A DNA stretch of 64,000 bases from Sipunculus nudus (taxonomy: Eukaryota > Annelida > Sipuncula > Golfingiida > Sipunculidae): positions 67,314,926-67,378,925 of the forward strand of contig CM049309.1 in NCBI GenBank assembly GCA_026874595.1. The letters are read 5' to 3'. Positions 44,901 through 54,132 of this stretch are shown here, piece by piece; position 1 is the first letter of the stretch; every line of letters begins with the position of its first letter. The notes beneath the pieces are model-generated. The model saw nothing but the letters and a program-made list of their open reading frames with translations. It was not told where the DNA came from and did no database searches. The position numbers and the translations under genes were made by a program.

Positions 44901-47900
44901 ACGGACAGATGGACAGCTTGGGTGATGACAATAGCCCATCAGCCTATGAGCTGAGGGCTAAAAATGGCTGTACATGTACATTTGTCATGAAAATTTATAT
45001 TTTTCATACAATTTTCTATGTTTAGGAGCCGTAAAACAATCAAAAGTAGGTCAACTGTGACGAAACGCGCACTCATTCTGTAACTGGTCATTATCTGTCC
45101 ACACACCAAAAATCAGGCCAATATCTGCAGGCATTGCGAAAAAAAAGTCCATACAACTGTTTGATTTCGGAATGATGGACATGGGTAAAACTATATGCCC
45201 CGGCCACTTTGTAGCAGGGGCATAAAAATCAAGTTTGACTGAAACCTAACCAGGTTAGGAGACCCATAAATACCCTTGTAAACTTGATTAAGATATACAA
45301 AATTTAAACTTTTGATCTGTAGAAAGTAAAGTGTTACAAAATAACAGTGATTTCTTCTTAACAACATTTTGAAACAGTATATCACAATATAAAAGAATTT
45401 ATACTATAGAGGAACTTCAGCATAAACAATTTGAAGAATTTTCATTTTTTACTTGAAATAGACATTTTATAATTATAATAAAATGCTGTATTTTTTAAAC
45501 ATATATTATATGCATGTGTATGTTGTTACACAGACTTTCACATCTAATCATGCTGCCGAGTGTCATATCACTTTCTTAGCACAATTATGCTAATCAAACA
45601 ACAGTATCTCATCTGAGTACTCATAAAAATATAACTATTCAACTAAGTAACAATGGTCAGTGAGGGTGACCATTAATTGTAATTATATTAAATCTGAATT
45701 TAAGCAAATTTCAAACCCATCATTTGAACTTTACTTTAAATATACACACGGGTATCTATATTAGACCAGTTGACCAAGATCTTGCACTTCTGTCACTATT
45801 CAGCCCAGTGTATACAAGTGTAAAACACTGTGTAAGCGTAAGAACACTTTTGAACAGGACACTTTTGAAAATATTCTCCTCATGAAAAATTCCATTATTT
45901 CTGGGACTTAAATGAAACACCAGAGCACAGTTTAATCAACAGTGCAAAGTTCCATCACCGGAGTGATCAGGGCTTGACATTAATATCTAGCTTTACTTGC
46001 CCTACAAAAATCAGTGATTGCAGCCACAAACATAAAAAACGTGTTCCATTTGATTATTTTGCAAAAAATGTTTGTTTTTTTAATAATGTGTGATGTTAGC
46101 ATTTGCACAGATAAACACAGGTAATTTGAAACAGATGTATTACAATATGATTTCATCTCTCCAAGAAAGAAAATGGCTAACTTAATTACAATTAAAGGCC
46201 TTAGGTGTGTTTATGTTGGACCCACTTACCCAGTAGGAGCCCACTTTTGGTTGCCCTACTATCATTTTATGGATCTTTTACTTGAACCAGGATTACCTGT
46301 AAATATCGAGCCCTGGTGATGATACAAACATCAGATATCCCTGTAGCAATACATTAGCATTAGCAAGCAAAAGTTCATGAGAAAAATGGACCACTACAGC
46401 CCTTTCATGAGAAAATGAACCACTACAGCCCTTATTAGGTGTCACATTACCTGGACTTGTGAGAAAAATATTGTCTGTAATGATTCTGGCAGGGGGTATT
46501 TTTCTGAGGCTCCTTCCTCACTTAAACTGACACCAAATGCTGACTCTAGGCACTGTTCGGCAACTACAAGCAGAGTGAGAGAGCAATATTATTAATACAT
46601 CAGGCATGTATAAAGCTTTCAAGCACACACTCATGAAAAAGTTGGGCTAAAGTTGGATTGGAAATATAGAAATAAGAGGGGATCAGAGAAATTTTTCTCA
46701 GAAACAAATTTATATTCTGGCTTTATGTCTGCTCACAAAACGAATTTCAAGTAAGGATTACATAGGGGTAAAGAAGAGGCTGTGAGATTTTTCAAGGTCA
46801 GCCCCAACCAAAGGGAGCACCCTGCAGGATCAATAGGAAGGCCATGCCCAACAAACAAGTTTCACTTAAAAATAAGTGCATTTTCAGCCTTTCTTTGGTG
46901 GTATTACCTAGAAATGGTGATGATTACACAAACAAGGAACCACAGGTGCAGTTGTCATCAGGCCTGGTTAACACTAGAATATAAAATAAGAGGAAGTGTG
47001 TGGTACTGCCCTGTCAGGTAGTCTGAAATTAAAATAAAATTAATACTTAGTTAAGCTAGCATTACAAAAACAAGGGACCCATGGGTCACGGCGCTCAGCT
47101 GATCGTGATTGGACTATAAATGTTTCTCCACTGTGATACTATATCGAGTCGATAAAGCTTATGAATATCATGTACATGTTGGGCTATTATAAAGGAATGT
47201 AATGTAATATGTGAGTAAATGATAAATGAAATTACCTGACTGATGGATTAATAGAGTCAAATAAAGTGGTTTATTTTTTATTTATTTAGGAGGGGTTGAA
47301 AATTGTGATATATTTGAGCAAATATGAATGCAATGACAGCAGTAATAAGCAGTAGTAGATGATAAGGCTTTTTGTTGAAGGATCTAAAGTGTATGGTAGT
47401 CTGCAAGCGTTCAATTTGACAGATATGATGTTATGATTAACTATGCTGATGAAGTGATTTATGAATATGTGACTGTATGACACAATATCTCTTTAGTCTT
47501 GACAAGGTACATTATTGTGATGCCCACTATGTCTACATATTACACAATATTGACATAATTTCTGGCATGTACATAGGTACCTATGGACGAATAGTTATAC
47601 AAAATATTAAAGTATGAATATATCCGATTCATCTTGTTCTTGCTTACTGAGGCTGACTTTGGGATGGGGTTCGGAGAAGGGAAAAGTGAGGGCAGCACGA
47701 AGGTGGATGTAGAAATATTCTATTGTAATGTTTTTCATTTATATAAGAATATGAAAAGCTAAGAGGAAAGGGGCCCTCCTACTTGGTTATAGTAAAGTTC
47801 TAAATATATGATTGCAAACTAATACTCTGACAAGACTGTCATGAAGAAAAACAGTAAAAGTTTTGAGATACTGTGTTGCATACGAAAATTTACAGATGGA

Positions 47901-50900
47901 CAGGCAAGTGGACAGAATGGACTAATACCTTTATTTCACTTTCAAGAGAATAATGCATTTAAGTTTATATATAATCCTATTTTTTTAAGAAGATCCACTT
48001 TTTCCATTAAGAAGTTTTTATCTGTATCATTTTTTTATTTACAGGTTTATAAATTTTTAATTAAAAAACCTGAAAATATAAGTTAAAATATTAGAATTGT
48101 TGCAAAAGTTGCAATCATTATATATACAGAGTAAAAAACATTGGGTCATATTATGCATACACATATATTTTATTATTTTTAAATCATAAATGTTTTAACT
48201 GATTTTTAAAAGAAAATAATGCCACAACATGGCATCTACAAGAATATTCCTTGAATCACTATTAAAAAGTTTTGCAAATTGGAGTTTTCAGGACATGCTT
48301 AATTTTATTCACCAAAATAAAATAAAAGTAAATTTGACAAAATAAAACATCTTTTCAAATAAAGTATACACACTGTTGGTTGAATGAGGGACAAACAATA
48401 TCATTGTGCTAATTACTATCCTAGTTTTAATTAATTACTGGAATTAATAGTCAATTTCACACCTGGTGAAGTTTTTACTCTTCTGAAGTAAGGAATTACT
48501 TGTCTCATGAACATCCAGACTTTCACAGCAATACACCACTTTGTGGACACAATTAAATGTACACTTTAATCATTGTAACCCTGGTGGTTCAATACAAAAT
48601 CTAAAATGTAGCATGTCCAAGAATAAAATAAAATACAGAAAAATTATAACATTCATCTAGTATATGCACCAGCTGGGGGGGGGGGGGGGGGGATGAGTGC
48701 AGGGCGAGGGGAAGCCTGCTAGTAGTGGCCAAGCTGGGCCAAGGTAAGCTGCCTGGGGTGGGTTACATAATGCAAGTGAAGGCTGTACTACTAGGTGGGC
48801 TAGATGTAAACAACACTTGACATGGTGTGTGAAAACATGAATAAAAGCTATTCATTCCAATCAATTTCTTTTGAAAGTTCAGATTTTAAAAGATTAAATC
48901 CTTATGCATATATGCTGGGAAAATTAAATCAACAGTGCCAAAGTTGGACAAAATTTAAGGTATTGTTTTTTATTTATGCTAATAACTTGAAAAATTTGCA
49001 AAAATTCAGATCTAATTTTGGGTAAACAATTGAATTTTGATTAAATAAAGTTATATTCCTGAAAAAAGGTCTCTAGGTTCAGCAATTCTCATGTGAGTAA
49101 ATATATTTCCTGATTTTTAAAAAAATTGCATTATGTTTTGGCCCATAACTTCAAAATAATATTCAATACTGACCTAATTTTTGGTATGTTCATAGAAAAT
49201 GTATAAAAGAATGTGAATACTAAATACGATCAAAAACAGATCAGTGGTTTTGATATTAGGCAGCCTTGAAGTGTAACAATGGTTTTTTTATGGAAAACGG
49301 AGTTTTTTTCCTTAATATCTCGAAGGAACAAAGTCCTAATGACCCAATTTTCGGTATGGTAGGAGATTTTGGGGACATCTAAAATTATGTCAACAGCCTG
49401 GGGAGCATAGAGATGTGCACTGAATGACCTACAGTCATCAAAGTGGACTGCTTGACAATGTAAGGGAATACAACAAGAGCCTCCAAAAAAATTCAATAAC
49501 TAGCCTAATTTTGCAGCTTTTATTTTCAAATTTCAGATTTTAACAGATTAAATCCTTATGTATACATGGTGTGAAAATTAAATCCACAGTACTTACAGGA
49601 AAAAAATGTGCCATGGCCAAAGTTTGGCAAAATTTAAGGTACCAATTTTATATTTTTGCCAATATTTAAAAAAATTTAACAGATTTTGATCTAATTTTTG
49701 GTATACAATTAAATTTTGATTAATTAAAGTTGTATTACTGGAAAAAAGTCCCTACCTTTAACACTTTGGGTCTTAAGTGACAAAATATCTTCCTGATTTT
49801 TTTACAAAGTGCATTATGTTTGGGCCAATAACTTTTTTAAATTATATAATACTGACTTAATATCTGGCATGTACATATGAACTATATAGAGGAATATTTA
49901 TGGTAAATATGAAGAAAACTAGATGAGTGGTTTTGATATTAGGCAGTCCTGAAGTGTGAAAATAGATTTCTAATAAAAAATTGAGGTTTTTCCTTAATAT
50001 CTTAAAGGAACGAAGTCCTATTGACCCAATTTGCCATGGGGTCAACATGCCCAATTTGGCATGGTAGGAGATTATGGGGACATCTAACTGTATGCCGAAA
50101 TTCAGATTCGTAGGTCCAACGGTGACGAAACGTGCCAGTCTTACGGACGGACATCCAGACGGACAAACGGACGGACGGACAGACAGACGGACGGACGACG
50201 GACAATGGACCATGACTATAGTTCAGATGACTTATAGTCAGCTGAGCTAATGAGGCAGCTTTTGGCCAGCATTAAAAAATGGAGGTGGTTACCTCAAATA
50301 AAAACAAAATTTTTTATAAAAAAAAAAGACGGTAGTCCATTCCACCACCCCTGTCCACCTTATTTTTCAAGATTATATTTTTTGCAAGTCAAAGAACACC
50401 AAACTTTTTCCCCTAAAACAGAAAGAAGAAATAATAGCTCATCTGATGTCATTTTCCTATAAACAATTGAAAGCCATTTTATGAGAGATCAGTCTATTCT
50501 GTAGCGACATCTTACCAGCAATATATAAAATGGGCATAGCAGGGAACAGTGATGATGTCATAATATATATGTGACACACAAAAGAGGTACCCATATTCAG
50601 GGGACTAATAATCAAAAGCTGCTGACCCCTGTTAACAGTGAGACTTGTATTCTCCTCAGGTACGGGCTTCACTGATAGGTCACATTTCTTCATATCCATA
50701 TCCATTGAGGATAAACAATGGTCACTTTTTAGATACGCAATGAACAATTGACATATATATGAGACATGTCAACCAGACTGTATAGCAACAATATTTATAT
50801 CATATGCAGATCTGTAGGGTACCAAAATTTATGCATTTTCCTCTTTCTTCGATTGGTGCAAATTTTGTTTGGAAGTGGAACAGACTATGAATACTCGTTT

Positions 50901-51120
50901 GAGTTTTCTATGCGAAAATAAATAATTTACAGGCATCAAAATTCTCTAATATTCCAACAAAACGCAATAAGACACCACTGTAACAACAAGTGCAAACAAA
51001 AATAAAAGAAGATAATTTACCTTCCAAGCTTTCCTGAGCATCCTCTGAGACTCCTGAGTTCTCCCTCTGCTCCTGGAGAAATTTGAGAATGGCAAACACC
51101 AGATGCCTGACGTCGGACAT
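26927..51120 (-). CDS. SGTA: Small glutamine-rich TPR co-chaperone (SGT), 11 coding exons, complete
   Basis: Co-chaperone of the SGTA/SGTB family. It binds hydrophobic and tail-anchored clients and links Hsp70/Hsp90 to the BAG6/GET pathway in the cytosol. Exons of 100, 113, 85, 100, 105, 139, 99, 38, 72, 77 and 38 nt join in phase to 321 residues (human SGTA 313). The N-terminal dimerisation domain is at ~1-65 ([33 protein letters not shown]). Three TPRs lie at ~92-195. Carboxylate-clamp positions K97, N101, N132, K139 and R166 are present. The LREA region is followed by a Gly/Met-rich segment, the STI1-like [16 protein letters not shown], and the Gln-rich tail [19 protein letters not shown] (~287-305). 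An invertebrate usually has one SGT, co-orthologous to both vertebrate paralogues, so the symbol is nominal. One internal donor is non-canonical (exon 34640-34738). Confidence 0.95.
27990..28066 (-). CDS. SGTA: SGT exon 10, glutamine-rich
   Basis: Acceptor tatcaccag, donor gtaaga. Encodes [20 protein letters not shown] then QQARQ; matches the vertebrate GQQFAQQMQQQNPELIEQLR segment. Ends in phase 1. Confidence 0.96.
30061..30144. repeat. 22-bp tandem repeat
   Basis: Nearly four copies of ATGAGGTGATCACATGCTAC plus two bases. Each has the palindrome GTGATCAC. Confidence 0.95.
30260..31960. repeat. 178-bp tandem satellite
   Basis: Best copies have 'ttcagcttcccataactcag' at about 30911, 31089, 31266 and 31444, spaced 178/177/178 bp. 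Older copies flank them. Units share 'ccatttgaacaaactt', 'gataattaatgtgtgaga' and 'gagaagaagatttttgtagc'. Confidence 0.93.
33030..33671 (-). repeat. Tandem array of copied exon 3' edge (46-bp unit)
   Basis: The 3' part of SGT exon 9 plus its donor is repeated downstream. On the - strand the unit reads GGGAATACAGAACTTATTAC, AAGC(A/G)TAA and a G-rich spacer. Two copies at 33497-33590 are almost identical, and others decay towards 33030. In the near-identical copies GTAAGT has become ATAAAT. Confidence 0.85.
33672..33743 (-). CDS. SGTA: SGT exon 9
   Basis: Acceptor ttatttcag, donor gtaagt. After completing Met it encodes [20 protein letters not shown] and LLQ, ending in phase 2 (GC). LLQA-GQQ joins as in vertebrate LIQAGQQ. 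Confidence 0.95.
34238..34275 (-). CDS. SGTA: SGT exon 8 (38 nt)
   Basis: Acceptor ttattttag, donor gtaagt. Encodes [12 protein letters not shown] and AT of the next Met; corresponds to ASNLMNNPQIQQ in SGTA. It requires phase 0 input, which fixes where the preceding exon must end. Confidence 0.93.
34640..34738 (-). CDS. SGTA: SGT exon 7, with non-canonical GA donor
   Basis: Acceptor ggtttcag. 99 nt encode exactly 33 codons, [20 protein letters not shown] followed by [13 protein letters not shown]. The next bases are gaaagtat where gtaagtat would be a perfect donor. Read-through gives ESIEDQ and a stop within seven codons. The length being a multiple of 3, and the match of MNM-ATQMM to family MSM-ASNLM, support the junction. 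Confidence 0.88.
34739..35584 (-). other. SGT intron
   Basis: 846 bp, unique-looking sequence; no features recognised. Confidence 0.7.
35585..35723 (-). CDS. SGTA: SGT exon 6, third TPR
   Basis: Acceptor gtttcag, donor gtgagt. After completing Gly it encodes [20 protein letters not shown], then [18 protein letters not shown] and KLREASPG. This is TPR3 and the conserved KLREA linker. Confidence 0.96.
35724..36529 (-). other. SGT intron
   Basis: 806 bp. 35930-36310 contains two diverged copies of a repeat with 'tgaaaatcc', 'tagtgacc' and 'atcgc'. No exon seen. Confidence 0.6.
36530..36634 (-). CDS. SGTA: SGT exon 5, second TPR
   Basis: Acceptor ttgtacag, donor gtaaga. Encodes (R)[17 protein letters not shown] then [17 protein letters not shown]. 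It contains clamp residues K139 and R166. Confidence 0.96.
36635..37098 (-). other. SGT intron
   Basis: 464 bp, AT-rich; nothing recognised. Confidence 0.7.
37099..37198 (-). CDS. SGTA: SGT exon 4, first TPR
   Basis: Acceptor tttttacag, donor gtactg. Encodes [20 protein letters not shown] then [13 protein letters not shown]. Contains clamp residues N101 and N132. Confidence 0.96.
37199..37618 (-). other. SGT intron
   Basis: 420 bp, AT-rich; no features seen. Confidence 0.7.
37619..37703 (-). CDS. SGTA: SGT exon 3, linker before TPR1
   Basis: Acceptor cattatag, donor gtaggc. Encodes [20 protein letters not shown] and EAEKEKQK. Charged linker leading into TPR1, with clamp K97; ends in phase 1. 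Confidence 0.92.
37796..38438 (+). repeat. Solo 5' end of hairpin-element family with receptor-like motifs
   Basis: Starts CTAGGGACC...CTCGACGCTCAGCTG, a divergent version of the CAAGGGACC...GCTCAGCTG start seen at 38664 and 47071. It contains several 'tgtgac(c/t)ttgacctttga' blocks at about 37877, 38021, 38164 and 38305. Confidence 0.6.
38307..38325 (+). promoter_or_regulatory. Overlapping nuclear-receptor half-sites
   Basis: TGACCTTGACCTTTGACCT contains a TGACCTTGA (monomeric orphan-receptor type) site and a DR1 TGACCTTTGACCT. It is part of a repeat; function unknown. Confidence 0.35.
38439..38622. mobile_element. 184-bp pogo/Tigger-like MITE
   Basis: TA duplicated at both sides (38437-38438 and 38623-38624). 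The ends read CAGTGAAACCTCATTGTGTC and, reverse-complemented, CAGTGAAACGTCGTTGCGTC. CAGTGAAACCTC-type ends with a TA duplication are typical of pogo/Tigger elements. The interior has TTCGACATA-type repeats. Confidence 0.85.
38664..40285 (+). mobile_element. Hairpin-ended element, copy A
   Basis: Begins CAAGGGACCACTGGGTCAC and TCGCTCAGCTG. It ends with a (GACG)n tract, GACAATGGACCACGAC and the hairpin 40255-40285 (TAGCTCAG / CTGAGCTA arms). Near 39480-40100 it matches copy C closely. It contains poly(G) at 39376-39402. Its frames on the - strand (RPSV-type) come from the GACG tract. Confidence 0.8.
39376..39402. repeat. poly(G) tract
   Basis: 27 consecutive G inside copy A; copy C has a comparable run at 48675-48692. 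Confidence 0.95.
40600..40936 (+). repeat. 3' end of a further hairpin-ended repeat
   Basis: Ends at 40906-40936 with CTCAGTTGACTTAACAGTCA and GCTGAGCTA, preceded by AGACGGACAAAGCG, the same terminal plan as copies A-C. Its 5' limit is not resolved. Confidence 0.5.
41432..44084 (-). mobile_element. Hairpin-ended element, copy B (inserted in copy 1)
   Basis: On the - strand it begins at 44084 with CAAGGGACCTATGGGTCAC and ends with the (GACG)n tract and hairpin 41432-41462. The interior includes two head-to-tail ~650-bp units (41570-42170 and 42240-42870). The paralogue at 54133 lacks it, which marks the insertion exactly within a T run. Confidence 0.88.
41481..41560 (+). repeat. (GTCC)n microsatellite
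   Basis: About 18 near-perfect CCGT units. The RPSVRPSV frame is its translation. Confidence 0.97.
46451..46563 (-). CDS. SGTA: SGT exon 2, dimerisation domain
   Basis: Acceptor ctgcttgtag, donor gtaatg. Encodes (V)[17 protein letters not shown] then [15 protein letters not shown]. Completes the QESLEVA-QCLE signature of the SGT N-terminal dimerisation domain. Confidence 0.95.
46564..51020 (-). other. SGT first coding intron (4.5 kb)
   Basis: Contains hairpin-ended element copy C. The remainder (46564-47070 and 50250-51020) shows nothing recognisable. Confidence 0.75.
47071..50249 (+). mobile_element. Hairpin-ended element, copy C
   Basis: Begins CAAGGGACCCATGGGTCAC and CGCTCAGCTG. It ends with (GACG)n, GACAATGGACCATGAC and the hairpin 50219-50249. 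It has two tandem internal units (48850-49390 and 49500-50110) related to the single unit in copy A. Poly(G) at 48675-48692. Confidence 0.82.
51021..51120 (-). CDS. SGTA: SGT exon 1 (start codon)
   Basis: ATG at 51120. Encodes [20 protein letters not shown] then [13 protein letters not shown] and the first base of Val; donor gtaaat. A good acceptor (tttttataacag) ends one base before the ATG, so an untranslated exon lies further upstream. The start matches the family N-terminus (HLVYAVIRFL in SGTB). Confidence 0.95.
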
Positions 51121-54100
51121 CCTGTTATAAAAACAAAATAATCCTCATAGCTCTGGCAAAGCTGGACTTTATACACATTTTTTTCATACTTAAATAGTAT
51201 GAGAACTACTTGCACCCAAGACTCTACCCTTTGACAGTACAATATTTTCCCATCAGATGGCAGCACCAGCTGGACCAGCTTTGAATTTCATAAACTCATC
51301 CCTGTCTAAAATTATCTCAACACACACCTCATTTTTAGGGGCATGTATGACAGTATCAATCCTAGGGTTTTTGCACCTCAAGCCAAAAGAAATTCCAGTA
51401 CCTTTCTAGGACTTTTAGGACCTTATTGAGTTATAACAATTTTCAATGGCCTAAGAGTAAGTTACACATAAAATTTTGTTCCAGACTAAATGATAATTTA
51501 ATGATTAATACCATTCAGTTTACATTCTGACAGTGTGGATATGTGCAAACACATATTGCAGTTCAATGTTCACAGTTATTCTCCCTTTATATTAAAATAG
51601 ACAGTACAGGCAAAATTTCAAGGACCTGAAAAGCAATAACCAAAATTTCAAGGTTTCAAATGCATGAATATTCTTAGAACAGATTTTACAACTCTTCTTG
51701 GTGAAGATATTGTTTTAGTCTTGGTCAGCTACTTTGTTTGTTATTTAACTTGCTTGGTTTGTCTGAAAGCAGCTTTACTCAGAAAGTAATAGAGAACATT
51801 TTGATGATATTTTGTGAAGGAACAATCCACTACAGTTTGGAGGTAATTTAGATCACCATGCTCTTTTCAATATATACGGTACTTTACCATTACAAGAAAA
51901 GAAAGGCCCGGGTCATAAACTGGTATTAGCGGCTGTATTTGTTCTGGTAGACATAGCTCTCCTTTGATGCAATTATATTGGTTAATCTTAACACACCTAT
52001 CCCAGGCCCAGTTATATACTTAAATATATACTTTATTACATACACACCAACATCTGATCAGGTTACTGTGGAATTACAGCATGCATTTTCAAGGCATGGC
52101 AAAATTGGGTGAATGATTGTTTCATTTGCCTGGAGGTTACCCAAACTGGATGTAGGGGGAATGATTAATCTTTTGCCAAAATTTCCTGGACAAAAGCTAA
52201 GGAAATGATTCAGATTTATTGACATTTCTTGCAGAAAAAATATTCCTTCAACTCATGTTCAATTTAACCAAAGTGTACCCTTTGCATGCAGAATGACGGG
52301 GCTTATCCGGTAACCTATTCACAAATGTCTGCTGGCAGTTCCATGATTTGCTTCAACCCCACGGTATTATATGACCAGTATGGACACCGCCGTACAGCGG
52401 ATGCGTTTGTGTGTTGGAATAGCCAAAAGAACCTGGGTTGTTCTCATATGCTGCACTGTTCACTGACGAACTTTGTGACAATGGCAAATTCCTTCGCTTT
52501 AATTTCCCGCGAAAATCAGCAGTTGCTTGAGTTTATATGCATTCCCATATGATTTCTTCAGATATATTTTGACCTCACCGTTCACTCACAGGGCAAATTG
52601 TTTTCAAATGCACTCCAAAGAAGTGACATCGAACAAGTGATCTTTCAATGTTTTTGGTGCAATAATCTCTTCGGTCTTTGAGTGATTATAATTTATATAA
52701 AAAACTTTCAGACACAATAACGGATTAGAATTATTTAAAATCTTGAAAATTAGCAAAAATATCAAATATCATATTCGGATTATCAGTTTTTTTTGAGAAT
52801 CTGGACACTGACAAGCTGCTTTGACCACACCGACGGCCAACCACTGGCCAACATAATTATTTTCAAGTGTCTTGGTTTTATAACATATAATTTCAAATAA
52901 CAAAACAGTACATCAATTTAAATAAATATCATTGAACATTTGATTTTTTAAACACTAAACGTGTTGTTAACATCAAGTATTTTAATTGAGACAGCAAAAG
53001 TGCGCGGGAACAGGAATCAAAAGGCAAAAACATTTAAATTTGTTGGTCTTCAAATTAACTTTTTTTATAATTAAATAGAAAAAAAGTACAGATAATAGTC
53101 TTAATTTCAACATTTGTTACATTTTCACAAATTTGTAAGGCACATGGAAGGCAGCTTTCATCTGTCCAATTTGCTTGTACAAGTTGGTGCACATGTTTTA
53201 CAGTGCTCTTATTAATTTTGAATAGCACCAGCTGCTACTTTATCAGCATAACAGTTACACACATGGGGTGGGTACTGATACATGTTTTATGTTTGAAAAA
53301 CCCACAAAATGCTTACTTTAGGTAAATGAAGGAATATGTCTACCTTGTTGATGGTTTATTGAATAAACCGTATAAAACGATTTTTAATTTAATCTTTACT
53401 CCAATTTTAAGTTACTAACAGTCACTGGTTCAATCACATATTGCTTGTTGCAGCTCAGTAAGTTGAATGTTCCAAGTCGATGTGATCTGAAACATGGAAT
53501 TGGTTACCCAAACAAAATGGGTTACCCAATTTCTAAATTGTGTAACCAAAAAATGGGTTACCTTAATTTGAAATTTGGCCATGCCTGATTTTCTTTTTCT
53601 AGTTTAAAGTTATCTTTTCAAGGAAATCCGACAATTAATGATGTACAATAGGATGTGATGTTTTATTACATTCTTATAAAAGAAGAATCAGCTGTCTTAG
53701 TCTCTTAATATGATAACAAGATTTTGAAACATTTCAGTCATATGGACCTTGAAGATCTGATTATGGCATGCTTGGTTTGAAATTGATGAACATGTGCTGT
53801 TATGAATTTTTGTCCTCTGAATCTGATAAGTGATATATCATGCATAGTGTCATACATGCAGGTCTATGTCATCTAATATTCAGCAACCTAACCTGGACAA
53901 TTTTCTATAGAATTCGTGCAAGTGCATATTGTATAATTATATATAATTTAGTGTTATTGCAGTACACAATTTTATCGTGAAGCCCTCTTTTGGACACAAC
54001 ATGAACATAACTGATCATGAAAAAAATGTTGGTAAAATTAGTTGCCGCAGTGTGATATGGGAGGGTATAATTTGCTGTTCAGTAACATATTAAAAATGGT

Positions 54101-54132
54101 CACTGGAATGGATAGGTTGCGTTTCATGTTTA
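51121..54132. other. SGT 5' region
   Basis: Must contain the SGT 5' UTR exon(s) and promoter. The only CpG-clustered stretch is 52300-52520. The + strand frame at 52286-52552 has no recognised domain. 53400-54132 is AT-rich with nothing notable. Confidence 0.5.
52300..52520 (-). promoter_or_regulatory. Candidate SGT promoter / first exon region
   Basis: Local CpG cluster in an AT-rich setting, 1.2 kb upstream of the coding start. It includes TTTCCCGCGAAA (52503-52514), which carries E2F-type motifs on both strands. Inference from composition and position only. Confidence 0.3.

Larger units (their letters stand above)
40945..45223 (+). mobile_element. Second element family, copy 1 (interrupted)
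   Basis: Starts with a GTGTC/GACAC hairpin and ATGCCCCCGCCTGGGGCA. It ends with ATGCCCCGGCCACTTTG...GCAGGGGCAT. It is split by a 2.65-kb insertion at 41432-44084. It contains ~300-bp tandem units with GGTCA(A)GGTCACCCATCTT and an internal TAGCCC-ATCAG/CTGAG-GGCTA hairpin near 44934-44962. No protein-coding capacity. Confidence 0.8.
37704..46450 (-). other. SGT intron (8.7 kb), repeat-filled
   Basis: Holds a pogo-like MITE, hairpin-ended element copies A and B, and a second element family (40945-45223) interrupted by copy B. Between 45230 and 46450 I see only unique AT-rich sequence. Confidence 0.75.

Noticed and set aside
52286-52552. 88-residue + strand frame in the CpG-clustered region
   Set aside because: No recognisable domain; more likely promoter or 5' exon sequence of the divergent SGT gene.
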